The notes under the pieces are model-generated. The model was not told where the DNA came from and searched no databases. It was given only the letters and a program-made list of their open reading frames with translations. From Volvox africanus (lineage: Eukaryota; Chlorophyta; Chlorophyceae; Chlamydomonadales; Volvocaceae): DNA of 64,000 bases. The position numbers and the translations under genes were made by a program. Numbering within the stretch: position 1 is the first letter of the stretch; the number at the start of each line of letters is the position of its first letter. The stretch is from contig BSDZ01000103.1 in assembly GCA_030268105.1 (NCBI GenBank), positions 1,120,501-1,184,500 on the forward strand. Direction: 5' to 3'. Below, piece by piece: positions 1 to 11,193 of the stretch.

Positions 1-2
1 AT

Positions 3-3000
3 GGCGTCATTAGCTCAGTGGGAGCCCCCGGGTCGTTGGGACGCGCTCAGGATTACTACCAGTCTCAAATCGCCCGTGCCTTTGCTGATGCTGGCGCTGT
101 CGCCGCCACCAGCTCGAGCGCTGGTGATGGCGGCGTCGCTGCGTACGGCGTCGACGCCATGCAACAACAACCTGGCGTTCAGACGATCCCGGAACATCAG
201 TATCAGCAGTACCCGCAACTACTTCAGTTGCAGTACACGCAGCAGCAACAAGAACAGCAACGACAACATGTGGTCATGATGCACCAACAACACCAAGTCT
301 TTCTTTTTCAACAGCAGCAACAGCAGCAGCAGCAGCAAATGGCTGCGTTGGAAGCTCAGCAGCAGCAGCAACAACAACAGCAACAGCGGCAGCAACTGGA
401 TGTGGACTCCGCTTCTAGTGCGGAATGCACCACGATGGCAGCTCCGGTGGAACCTTCCGTACCACCGCGTACGGCAGCAGATTACTATCGGTTGCACTTA
501 GAGGATGTCCGATCAGCAGGCATCGGATGTCGTACATCTCCAGGTGGTTCCCGTGGTCTGTCTCGCTCCTTTACCGCCCGCCACGCCAGTCGGACCGCCA
601 GCAACGCTGGTGGCGGTGCGCCCTCCGCTACTGCCGCTGGCAGCGGCACCGGAGGCGCTCTGCATTCCGCGATGGCGGCACGACTGCTTCGGAACGTTAG
701 TAGCAGCAGTAGCGGAGGTTCCATGAAGCGCCGTACGCCAGACACGCACGATTGGGACTTGCCGCTATTGCCGACGGCGCCGTTGCCGCAACAGGTTCAG
801 TTGCAGTACATTTCGGCGGCGGGTCGGACTGCCAGCGGCGTCGCACAGGGATCTCCACTCAGCCGCAGCTCAGATGCATTCGTTGCCTCTGGCGGCGCAG
901 CTGCGTTTTACACCACCGGCGGCGGCGCTGCTGCCGCCGCCGCCGCCGCCGCCGCCGCTGCCACGGCAATGTCAGGTGACGGTGGCCTGCTGACGCCATT
1001 CGGCCAATATTCCATGATACCTGGACCATCGGCGGCGCCGACGCTTCCAATGCATCCAACAGTTCCCACATTGGGAAGTTCTCTGTCCTTCACGTCATAT
1101 GGTTCCACCGGTGGCAGACCGAGCCGGCTTTCTAAGGCCTTTCGGCGCATGGATTCGTTGGATCCAGGGGAGGGCGGGTTGGGTTTCGGAGCAGAGCCTG
1201 GCAGCGATGGGTCCAGATCCGGTGGCAGTGGTAGCGGCAGCGGCCCACTGCCGGCGATGTTGCTGGCACCGCAGTACAGCGGTGCTACAGCAGCCATGGC
1301 GGCGCTTGACCAGCTGACATTGGCGTCGGGAGTACCTCCCAATACAGCTACTGCTGCTGCCGCGGCTGCGGCAGCGGCAACGGTAAACAACGGGAGCAGA
1401 CATTCAGCGGAGTCGCAGGATGGGCGATCCGCCACCGCATCTATGATGGCAGTGGCGATGCAAGTGGCGGCATGTATGGGTAACAGCTTCCAAGGCGCCC
1501 CTGGACCCGCCAGCGATGGGTGCGGCGACGGCGGCGGCAACGCCACCGCCGCAGCGGCGTACAACACCATGTCGGATTCTTGCAACCCCTCCTCCTCCGC
1601 CGCATCGACGGCTCTTACCGCAGCCAGCCTAGGCGGAACCTCTGCTCCTTACTGCGCCTCCGCCTGCAGCTACGGCTACTCTGCTGCCAGTGGCAGCAGC
1701 ACCTTTACTGTCGTGGGTGGTGGTGGTGGTGGTGGTGGTGGTGGTGGTGGTGGTGGTGGTGGTGGCGGCGGCGGCGGCGGTGCCGGCCTGAGCAGTCGTG
1801 CGCCGTCGATGACGACATGCGGTACCTTCTCCTCCGCAGCCCAGGGCATGGCAGCACTTCGCCTGTCGCTCCCGACGTCATTGCCACGACTTGGAATTCC
1901 CGCCGCCGGCAGTACGACCGGCAGTAGCTGCGGTGGCGGCGGCGGCGGTCCGGCCGTCATTGGGTTAAGATCTCACCCATTAAGCAGTCCGCAAATGACT
2001 CCCTGGTCAACGCCCCTTAGCTCTCCTGCCGCGAGTAGGATCCCCCGAGTGCATTCCCAACCTCCGGGCACATCATCTTTTAATGATCTTCTAGATTTGA
2101 TGGAGGCGGAAGGCGTGCTGACGTCAGCGGAGCCATTTTCAGACGGCGGCATGATGGCTGCAGGTGGTGGTGGCGGCGGGGGGGGTATTGGTTGTAGCGG
2201 CCTCAGCGGAAGTCAGGACGCGTTCGCTTTGGCGTGGGCGGGGCAAGCGGCAGTTGCAGCTGTCGGAGGCGGCAGCGGAGGTGATGGCCAAGCACCCATG
2301 CAGGTCAACGAGGCTGGCGGAGGTGGTGCCTTCTTGAGCATGTGTCGCTCAGGAGGTGGGACGGGAGGACAGGAGTTCATGGCGGGGATCTCCGCCGCCA
2401 CGTCGCTGCACCTCTCTGCCGCCGCCAGCGGCGCGACCACCACTACTTCAGGGGGCGTGAAACAGGTGACCCCCGAGGATAGGTGGGCTGCAGCGTGGGC
2501 TGCCGCTGCAGCGGCGGCAAGCAGCGGCGGCGGCAGCCGTCTGACGCCGACAGCGCCGCCTACGCCACCGTCGCTGGGTCGCACTGGTCCGCCAAACTTC
2601 CCTGGTAATGGCGCCGGTCTTGCCCCTGCCGCCACAGGTGGTGGTGCTGCCGCCGCCAGCTGTGCCGTACATGCACCGTCGCCGTTGGGACGAGATCAGC
2701 CATACCAGCAGGCCTTAGCTGCGGCGATGCAGCAACACATTCGAAGCCGGTCGCTAAATCGGTTTCAGCTAGAACAGATGGGCCTTTCTTCGACGCCACA
2801 CTCCGCTAATGGCGCCGTCGGCGCAGCCACAATCGGGTTGCAATCGCCATTCGTAGCGTCCCCGCCAATCTCACCCCGTGGTGCTGCTTGCGACGGCGCC
2901 GCAGCTGCCGTGGGAACAAACCCCTTTGCTACTGGTTTCGGTAGCGGCGGCGGCGGCGGGGTGTCAGGTGGCGGCAGTGGCGGCAGCAACGCCGCTTTTG

Positions 3001-3320
3001 GGAATCGGCTGAGCCAACAAACGATTTCGCCATCAGCGTCTCTCCGGGGACCCCTATACAATCCAGCTTTGCAAGTGATGAGTACGTCAGTCCGACCGTA
3101 CCCACATTACGGCGTAGGTGCCATACAGTGTAGTGGCAACGCCGTAGCGTCACCCAGTCCGCTGGGTCTTCGCAATAGTCGCAGCCGTCCCAGTAATGGC
3201 AGCAGCGATGATACGAGTAACAATCCATGGCCGGGCGTGGGAAGTATGGCAACATGTACGGGAAGTACGGCAGCGAGTCGGCCCAGCGATGCCTCGTACG
3301 AACGTCCGAATTTGCGTTGA
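3..3320 (+). CDS. 3' part of a large low-complexity (Gln/Ala/Gly/Ser-rich) protein, 5' end outside window
   Basis: The frame is open from the first bases of the window to a TGA at 3318-3320, about 1,105 residues with no intron needed, so the true start lies upstream. I do not recognise a catalytic or DNA-binding domain. The product has poly-Gln tracts near its start (CAG/CAA runs at about 230-390), Ala runs at 925-960, a long poly-Gly run written mostly as GGT/GGC at 1714-1779, and scattered Ser-Pro rich segments. Less simple islands include TAADYYRLHLEDV, HDWDLPLLPTAP, SSFNDLLDLMEAEG and IRSRSLNRFQLEQMG. Such composition is typical of volvocine regulatory or RNA-binding proteins whose folded domain sits elsewhere in the chain; that is inference. 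Overlapping minus-strand frames are shadows of the GC-rich repeats. A TGTAA word at 3564-3568 is a possible polyadenylation signal. Confidence 0.75.
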   Translation, partial: GVISSVGAPGSLGRAQDYYQSQIARAFADAGAVAATSSSAGDGGVAAYGVDAMQQQPGVQTIPEHQYQQYPQLLQLQYTQQQQEQQRQHVVMMHQQHQVFLFQQQQQQQQQQMAALEAQQQQQQQQQQRQQLDVDSASSAECTTMAAPVEPSVPPRTAADYYRLHLEDVRSAGIGCRTSPGGSRGLSRSFTARHASRTASNAGGGAPSATAAGSGTGGALHSAMAARLLRNVSSSSSGGSMKRRTPDTHDWDLPLLPTAPLPQQVQLQYISAAGRTASGVAQGSPLSRSSDAFVASGGAAAFYTTGGGAAAAAAAAAAAATAMSGDGGLLTPFGQYSMIPGPSAAPTLPMHPTVPTLGSSLSFTSYGSTGGRPSRLSKAFRRMDSLDPGEGGLGFGAEPGSDGSRSGGSGSGSGPLPAMLLAPQYSGATAAMAALDQLTLASGVPPNTATAAAAAAAAATVNNGSRHSAESQDGRSATASMMAVAMQVAACMGNSFQGAPGPASDGCGDGGGNATAAAAYNTMSDSCNPSSSAASTALTAASLGGTSAPYCASACSYGYSAASGSSTFTVVGGGGGGGGGGGGGGGGGGGGGGAGLSSRAPSMTTCGTFSSAAQGMAALRLSLPTSLPRLGIPAAGSTTGSSCGGGGGGPAVIGLRSHPLSSPQMTPWSTPLSSPAASRIPRVHSQPPGTSSFNDLLDLMEAEGVLTSAEPFSDGGMMAAGGGGGGGGIGCSGLSGSQDAFALAWAGQAAVAAVGGGSGGDGQAPMQVNEAGGGGAFLSMCRSGGGTGGQEFMAGISAATSLHLSAAASGATTTTSGGVKQVTPEDRWAAAWAAAAAAASSGGGSRLTPTAPPTPPSLGRTGPPNFPGNGAGLAPAATGGGAAAASCAVHAPSPLGRDQPYQQALAAAMQQHIRSRSLNRFQLEQMGLSSTPHSANGAVGAATIGLQSPFVASPPISPRGAACDGAAAAVGTNPFATGFGSGGGGGVSGGGSGGSNAAFGNRLSQQTISPSASLRGPLYNPALQVMSTSVRPYPHYGVGAIQCSGNAVASPSPLGLRNSRSRPSNGSSDDTSNNPWPGVGSMATCTGSTAASRPSDASYERPNLR
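925..961 (+). repeat. GCC/GCT run encoding poly-Ala
   Basis: A near-perfect trinucleotide run encodes about a dozen alanines in the 5'-truncated first gene. Confidence 0.8.
1714..1779 (+). repeat. GGT/GGC trinucleotide run encoding poly-Gly
   Basis: A long (GGT)n tract passes into (GGC)n and encodes more than 20 consecutive glycines inside the first gene. Read in other frames it gives poly-Trp, or on the other strand poly-Pro and poly-His, which are not genes. Length is likely variable between individuals. Confidence 0.85.
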
Positions 3321-6300
3321 TGGCTAGGTCAGGTTGTTCCAGCGGCAGCGGTCCTTGTGGCAGGAGTTCGTCGCTGCCGTCGCCACTGCTGCCGCCGCCG
3401 CCGTCACATGATGCAGAGTGACGGCAACTACAGAAGCCGCAGTAGCGACAACGGCAAGAATAACAGAAATAACAGAAGCAGCAGCAACAACAACGACAGC
3501 AAGAACAATAGCAATAGCAGCGGTAGCATCCGGGGGCAGCTCGTGACATGATGAGCTTGAGGGTGTAAAACGCAAGAACAACGCGCACACATAAAATCGT
3601 GAGAAGCAACAAACCGTACAAGTACGACATCTGTCCGAAAATTAAAGGCCTCTTCGAAATTCAGTTTATCACACCACCGCGCACGAACCCGCGTTTGTCG
3701 CAGTTGTGACAGTTGTCCTCCCTCACTCTCTCTCCCAGCACGTTCACCACACACGCCCATAAGGCCCTTTTGGAGTGCTTGCCCGCACGCATTGACATAC
3801 GACGTATGTATTGACGGATGTTTCGTTCGGCAATCTCTTAGCAGCTGTTGCTGGCGCTGCTACTGCTGCTTCCGGATGCTGTGGCCACACTGTGGACGTA
3901 GGGGCCTTATAAAGAAACCGTGCCGCGTCATAGTCGGCCCTTTACGTAAATAGTGATGGGTGCGTGGTTAGCAACCAAACAACCACACTGACGGTGGTTA
4001 GCCACAGAAGCAGGAGAGTGGTGTTCTGAAGCAATAAACCTGTTGTTGTCTTGCAATACTCCTCTCTGCTCCTCTGGTGGTTACAGTTTGGGTAATCAGC
4101 AGACAGCAGAGGGGTGGAGCGATGGCCTCATTCAGGCAGGGGCGTTCCAAGTGGGAGAAGATGAAGAAGCTTGTTGGATTGTTTCAACGTTTTTTTATTC
4201 CTCACCTGAACAGCCCTAAGTCCTTAAAGGGTTCTCACGAAGTAGCGGGATCCGCAGCCTGCAGCGCAGCGATGCTGGGGTGGGGTGGGGGTGAGGCTGC
4301 GGGGATTGCGGCAATTGAGTGGGCAGAGAAGCGAGCCCAGGTTCCGTGCGCGGGAGGTCTTTGTGTTCCCGCTCTTCAGTTTGCGGCCAAAGCAAGAGTT
4401 GGGTCTGAAGGTTGAAGGCAGAAGCGTTCCGATGGTGGCAGGCAGGGCTATCTTAATCTCATTGTTGGACATGATCCTGGTGGGATGGACTCGATGGATT
4501 TGGAAATAGAGGTTCTGTGATGAAGGGCTTCTCACTCTTGGCGGGTGGTATATGTGAGGCACGCAGGCGAGGGGGTAAGTCGCGAACTCTGTTTATATAA
4601 AGCGCGATGACGGGCGGTGTTGTTATAGTTTGGGCAATACTTGTTGAAAAGTTGAAATATAAAAGCTGAAAAGATGGAGAGAAAATAGATGCTGCGCGCG
4701 TTCTCGTCGTTTCTTTGATAAGATAAGAAATCAAAACTTGTCTATTCAAACTTTGGATTTGGATTTGGAAGACTATTCCGCTTGCGGACTACCGCTGGAT
4801 ATACTTTATGGGGCTCAGCCAGTTGCATCTTTGGCATGTTGATGATTGTTTCTCATCTGGCCGTACGCATCTGTCGTGGTTGTCGCTGTTTCCTTGTATA
4901 TATCGCCAACGTGGCAAACAAGCAAGTTTTGAGCTTTTCTCAATCAAACGACTTGTCACGTTTCGTTCTACCTAGCTTGCGAACGTGAAGTCGCAATTTG
5001 TCTTCAGAAACCTTTTCCAAAATTTGAATGGCGTTATAGATAACTGGGATGTTTTGCGGGGGACGGAATCGAGGAACGATGAAAACACCGAAATTTCGAT
5101 GCGCCGCGCCTGCCTTGAGCTCCCATCTTCCAATTAAGTTCCACAGATGCTCTCTGTTCTCTACATGCTTTCTCCCATCCTTCCGTACACTTCAGGTTTA
5201 TGGGCATACTTAAGTTGTACGTGCCCCGGTAGCGGTGGAGGCTGGTTTTGGGTAAGGGGACAGAGGCGGTTTGGTGAGTAAGCTAAGGGCAAGGATGCTT
5301 TTTCTTCTGCTGTACGGCGCCAGGATACAGCCATTACGTTCCACCTAGTATTGCTGCACAGTCTGCATTCATCGTACCGTATACGGTGCACAAATGCGAC
5401 TCAGCTCTGGCGTCCGGCCTCCATGTGCAGCACACGGCGCTCCATGGGGACCCCCTATCCATTTTCTGTGGCATGATGTGTGTGCTATGCTACCCCTCTG
5501 TACACATGGCTTTGCCATGCTGTGCCGTGTGCAAGCTCCTGGTCTTCTTGACCGATGCCTCTGATATGGGCTCGGTAGGAAGTTCTGTTAAATGGGAACA
5601 TATTTTGAGGCTGTGGTTGGACGTATGGTTCGAACCTGGGTTCAGCGCTAGACTTCATGAAATCTCTAAATTTCGTCTTTCAGGTTCCATCCGACTCGTA
5701 ACCTCCGGGAATTGGGTGCAACCGATTGAGCGACCTTCGTCCGAATTAACGTTCTTGGATTGAAGGTACGGCGCAGAATAAAGATACGGCGATGTACACC
5801 ATCACGTGGCATTGTTGTACACTCCGATGAGGATTCCGACATTGCCGTTACCCGGCTCAGATAGATAGACCCATCGGTCTGGGTCGCGAAGCAAGGTTTG
5901 GATGAGATCCTGCACGTCCTGCAGATGATGACTGCACAGCCCACCATAGCTTTGGGCACTACATGTTCAGGTGACCGACCAGTACTTAAGTCGTACGGTA
6001 TGTATATCTACGGCATGTATTAGGGCTTCGGTTTTAGTTGAGTTTTCAGCACCATCAGTGGTTTCGGATTGGTGGGCTGATTGGTGATGCAGAGAGATTT
6101 CTGGGGCTTCTTCGCAACCGCTGCTGCATCGAGTCTTAAATTCTTACTGTGCATGCTGCGTTTGGAGAAGCGGCACTCGCCTTGTTAAACCCTAAGACGT
6201 GAGGTGATGAGGACTCATTCCGTTGCGGATCTTTCGGTTGCCCAAGTATTATCTTGGCGCCCAAGCATTGATAGTAGTTATATCACGTTCTAAATTTCCC

Positions 6301-6381
6301 TACCACGCAAGCTTGCATTTGCATTTGTAGCTTTCTGTTGTCTTTCAATTTCCTGATTAAGCCGACCTGAACCTGCGATGA

Positions 6382-6603
6382 ATGAAGTCATATGATGCTT
6401 ATTCACGCGAAGGATATAGCGAGAGAAACACACCTTTACCCGTAGCTGGTACACACGAATCAGTGAACGGTGAAAAGTGTACGACAAAATTACGGCGAGT
6501 GTATGACATTGTAGAACGTGATGCTTTGGATGATGTCATCCACTATGGCGGCGCGGAGCTCCTAGAGTATGAAGGTAGTCAAGCAAGATACACATACTGG
6601 TGA
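6382..6603 (+). pseudogene. Short ORF resembling the end of an E2F-type winged helix (possible remnant or unannotated exon)
   Basis: A 73-codon ORF ends in TGA. Its second half reads TKLRRVYDIVERDALDDV, then a short spacer, then SQARYTYW at the stop. E2F/DP and atypical E2F (DEL) DNA-binding domains carry an RRxYDIxNVL recognition helix followed by a basic beta-wing that ends in a K-N-x-Y-x-W type strand, so order and spacing are suggestive. The helix lacks the usual NVLE sequence and no upstream winged-helix half was found, so a functional E2F is unlikely. It may be a decayed fragment or coincidence. Confidence 0.15.
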
Positions 6604-7093
6604 AGATGGTATGCATGCCGGCCGATTATTATTATGGGCGGTAACTGATTCTGCGGAGAAGTTAGTTGTCGGTTGCTGTATAGCTTTGCCCATATTTACG
6701 TAGTAGGCGAGGATACTCGCACAAGCGCACAAGCGCTAGAGGCTGATGGAGAACTGCTGGAGGTCTTTCCTCGAACGAAGGCCTTATGGAAAAGAAATGC
6801 GGAATGATAAAATCCTCAACAAATGTGTAAGTGAATGTGTTTGGGGGGGGCCTTTGTTGAGCGAGGGATGAGGGATGTAAATGAGGGATGCAGTCATTGG
6901 CTATCTATCGGTTGTTGATTGTGGGTACTTGCAAATGATACATGCTGGTGGTGTTTCGGAGCGGATAGACCTCTATAAGATAGGTTACACATCTCTGGAA
7001 TTAGCTCAAAGCAGGAGAGTAGCAGCGTATGTATGTGGCTGTGTTGACTGGAGGAGTGTTCTAAAATCAGCTGTGGCTAATGTCCATCGTGAT

Positions 7094-7141
7094 GCTGGTG
7101 CTGGTGCTGGTGCTGGTGCTGGTGCTGGTGCTGGTGCTGGT
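7094..7141 (+). repeat. (GGTGCT)n microsatellite
   Basis: About eight tandem copies of the hexamer GGTGCT, giving Gly-Ala repeats if translated. It lies in a gene-poor interval with no other sign of coding. Confidence 0.85.
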
Positions 7142-8923
7142 ACTAGAAGGTTGTGAAGGAATGTCCCTTCCTAAATCCGCGTCATGAACAGAGTCCGAGC
7201 TGCCTATAGGATTGGATGCCTGCCAGGTGTACATTCAGCTCGCTCGTGATCATCACATACAGCAGGCTGGTTGCATCCTCACTCGCGCGGTGCGGAAAGC
7301 GCCGGCCTCCTCCTCCTCCTGCTCCTGCTCCTGCCAATATTGCTGCTGTTGCTGTCGCATTGCGAGTCAGACCCCGCCCAGTCCTCTTCATCAGGCGGCG
7401 TTTCGTTCTTTATATGTATGCGCTGCTGTAATATTTGCACATACATAATCACCTTCACTGATTGACCTGTTAGTTTGGAACTGGGATTTGCTTCTTGCGT
7501 GAGTTTTAAATTTTAGCAACGTACAGTATTTTACGAAATATCTATGCAAGGAGGTGGCCGTCACATCGCGTGTACGGTAGTCCTTATATAAATGAGTTAT
7601 ATGCTCCTTCCCTTACTTATGCATGCCTGGATGAAATCTCCCTGCTACCGGCCCAATGTTAGAGGTCGATCCCCGGCAGCAGCACCACAATTGTTTCCTT
7701 ATGCGCTTTCCTGCTGTCCGCTTGCTTGGCCGGTTGCTGGATTCTGCCCGTTATTAGTACGGAAATGCATGCTTATGTTGCGCCCATGAATCGTACAATG
7801 CGTGGGCGAAGAGATCTTTTTGCTTTCCAGTTCTGTCATTTCAAGAGTTCCTGCATCCCCTGGGTATCCCGGAACTGCAGCAGCAACGGCTCTCCGTTGC
7901 TAAATTGCGGGCGCCACGCGAACCTTGCTGCTCTGCCAATATTGGCACCACGCGCGGTCTGCGTGTGCCGAGAAGTGAAAGAGTATTGGTTGGATGTCAG
8001 AAGTTGCCTTTACCAGCGACAATGCGGAGGTGGTGAATTGCAGTACGTTGGCGGCTCGTGGTTAGGCGGGCAGTGGAAGGTAGTTGGGTGGTGGTATGCA
8101 TGTGGTGTCAAGCCAGTTTGGAGTGCGTGTGCCAGTTAACGTGAGGAACGACCTGTGCGCAGATGTGTTGAATGCAGTGCTTTGCGTTAATCCACTCATT
8201 GAGCTGCTTGAACTGTTAGCAGTACATAGTTGCTTTATTAGCGCAGTCGTACAACCGTACGTGCATCGAGACGGAGGCAGCCAATCAATCAAATATATTG
8301 AGCTGGCAGGTGTGACGCTGAGGTTAAGGGGGTGATATTATGACATGAGATGGGATGGGGCACCTACTTGCTTTGTGTCCGTCCTGGAGAAGAGGAATCC
8401 TTTATTTGGAGAGGGCATCATGCAAATGCGGCAGCAAGCCACGCAGGGTAGGACGCCTGGACAGATCGATAATCAAGTTTAGAAATACCGAGGTGATGAT
8501 GATGAGGGTATGTTGCTGCTTTGATTAATTCAGATGCCATGCAAACTGCTGTCGGATCGATGCACAGAAGAATTATGAAGACCCGACAACGTTTTCAATT
8601 ATACGACGTCATATACGATAGTTGCAAACTTTGGTATGTTGAACATACGAACGGACATCAGCGAACCCTATCTCCCGTCCGCCCGCTTTTTCGTGCGTGT
8701 AAAGGTACCGTACTTTGTTCGGAAAAATTATTGGAGGAAAGGAATATACTGAGAATCGGAGAAGATGATGTTGACGCATCCATGCTACTCCATGCAGCTC
8801 CCCAATCCAGGTCTTAAAAATCATTTTGGAAAGTTCGACCCTCAGCCGCGGAGTAATTCGGTGGGCCTTCCGTCGTCGCAACAGAATAGAAGACGCTGTG
8901 TCTGCAGCCTGCTTGTTTATGTG

Positions 8924-8980
<57 letters not shown>
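8924..8980 (+). repeat. (ATCT)n tetranucleotide microsatellite
   Basis: About fourteen perfect ATCT units, followed by a degenerate ATCGATCGACGATTGATTGATC stretch that is partly palindromic. Confidence 0.9.
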
Positions 8981-8981
<1 letters not shown>

Positions 8982-9477
8982 CCATCGATCGACGATTGAT
9001 TGATCAATCCCTCTATTGATCTATTGAGCAATCTAGCAATCTACTTACCCATCTACTCAGATAGATGTCCCTGTCTAGGGATATATCTATTCACCATGTA
9101 CGAACGAGATGTCCCGATGAAAGTATGGAGGCAAATATAATCTTGTATTTTAATAATTTTAACTATACGATAGCTACGAATTTAATATACGCACGGTTAT
9201 GACCAGTGGTCAGGTTATGCTGGTCTTCTGCGGCCAGCAGGCCTCGCTCGGCCCCCTGAAACGTCGTCACTGTCAAAATGGTTTCCTCTCCCTGGCCGAA
9301 ATAAGTCAAATAGAAGGGCCCCAGGTCCAGCAGGTCTTTGGGGGTATTTCTCTCCAAGACGATAGCTGACCGGAGAAGGCCAACTGCAATCACCAGTCTA
9401 TGCGGCATTGCTTTAACGTCAATTGTTGAATGTGAGCAACATTTATATACAGAAGAATGTCAGATCAAGAAATACGG

Positions 9478-9512
9478 CCCAGGGAGGGGCCGGGCGCTTT
9501 GCTGACTTAAAC
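9478..9512 (+). repeat. Dispersed 35-bp motif, copy 1
   Basis: Starts CCCAGGGAGGGGCC and ends GCTTTGCTGACTTAAAC. It matches 26719-26753 at 33 of 35 positions in the same orientation; the flanks do not align well. Probably the conserved core of a decayed mobile element. Confidence 0.5.
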
Positions 9513-11193
9513 ATCAATGAGTCGACCTTTTAGTGCTGAAGCTTTATAAGAAGAAGCTGACGCCGCCTGGACTCTCCCATCGAAGCTGACGCATGATCGC
9601 TTCTCTCCGGGCTCAAATATAAACACCGAAATAGCCCCGAGACGTGTCCTTTACGAATAAATAAATACGGGCTGTACTGCAGCAACACATATAGAACCGG
9701 CGTTTTGCCAAGGCGTCGAAACGTTCCGAAAGTTCGCTGGAATGCTCACTGCCTGTCTTCAAGGCACTTAATAAAAGCGAGTCCGTAAATGTAGGAAGCG
9801 TTGATATTTTATTTGCGTGAAGGGGTTGTGGCAAAATTGCTGAACGAGCCGCTTGTGCCCCAGTCCTTTCCCTCGGCGCTGGCTTCCGTGAATGGAGGCG
9901 GTGAATCCAGGACCTATGTAAAAGGACCCATACTGGACGCCACCCTGCTGCTAACGCCCTTCTTCCACTGGCGGCGCTTCAGTATCCGGATATTCGGATG
10001 CAAATATATCGCATATCAATCAGTGTGAGACGTGTAATGAGTGAGAATGAGATGCACCTTAGTATATCTGCTTATGCAGAACTATTGCACCAGTAGGTAC
10101 TTCGGCGCCTGCCATCGGAATAAACACACTATATCACGGTTCAGTCGTCTACTTGAGATATGCTGCAAATCGTACGACAGGTTACGGCGCTCTTCTACTG
10201 AACTCGCTCGCTCGTCGGCCCTCACACACTCCTCGCTCACTCGTCCTGCATGCCAGCAGCAAAGCCCGGTACCTTGTCTCACTCTTGGCAGTATATTTCT
10301 CATATACTGCCTGACCCCTGAGACAACTACTCCTTATGCTCCCCACAGTGCAAGCAGCACACGGCAGCAACCGCCAACCGCCAACCTACTAGAACGAACA
10401 TGTTCCGGCAGTGTGTTTTCCTCCAGCCCTCCTTCCGTCTCCAGGAATCAAATCCCAATGTATCCGTCTCCGTTACCCACGTGATCTTCAACATGCACTG
10501 TATGCGGTCGTGGAGGTTTTTGCTTGGTGACTTATGTGGAAGGAAAGATATATTCTCATGCATTTCGTCAAAAGATCGTATTTGTGTGTATTGAAAGAAA
10601 CAATCGACCTTTCAGATCAGACCGTAAAAGAATTATCTTGGCCACATACACATACACTTACACATACATACGCGTGCAGACACAAAAGACACATCTTTGT
10701 CCGGACTTTTCCCAAACCACCCACGCGATTCCACGCCCGTATGACCCCCCCCTTAGGTGGAAAGGCCCCCCCTCCAATCCGCAACGATATTCCCCCAGCT
10801 GAGCCTTCCCTTGTACTTGTGGCTTGGCTGCTGCCCCCTCATCACTGCCGTGTTGCCGTGTGCGTATGTGTGTGTTGGGGGAAAAAGGGGGAGGGAGAGG
10901 TTGCCGGAACCCAGATCCCCGCTGCTCACCCGCACACAACACAACACAACAGCCGGTGCAGTACTCAGCTCCACTTCCAGTTAACAACCGCCAAGTCAGA
11001 GCGACGAAGCAAGCAAACACGTTAGAGGACCAACCAGTTGCCTAAATAAGTTATATATACATGTGTGTGTATATATATATGTATAAATACATACGTCGTG
11101 TGTTTGTATCGTGTCGTGCCGTGTTGTATTGCGTCGTACCGCATCGTATCGTTAATCGTGGACTTGCAGAAAGTTGTTTCGCAAACGAGGGAT

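Larger units (their letters stand above)
3321..11193. other. Gene-poor interval, 3.3-11.2 kb
   Basis: This interval should hold the 3' UTR of the first gene and, at its right end, the 3' UTR of DUR1 (a TGTAA word on the minus strand lies at 10658-10662). No ORF chain with consistent splice phases and recognisable protein similarity was found. It contains the weak E2F-like ORF at 6382-6603, the (GGTGCT)n and (ATCT)n microsatellites and one copy of a 35-bp dispersed motif at 9478-9512. Other ORFs of 60-160 codons (for example 5386-5763, 8521-8817 and 10534-11025) show no recognisable motif and are most likely chance. A lineage-specific or non-coding gene cannot be excluded. Confidence 0.5.

Noticed and set aside
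9..80. tRNA-like A-box word TAGCTCAGTGG near the left edge
   Set aside because: It is in frame with the long open coding region, no matching B-box (GGTTCGANTCC) follows at the right distance and no cloverleaf can be drawn.
908..1585. 225-codon minus-strand ORF opposite the first gene
   Set aside because: Poly-Ala/Pro composition mirrors the GC-rich repeats of the plus-strand gene; no motif and no splice partner.
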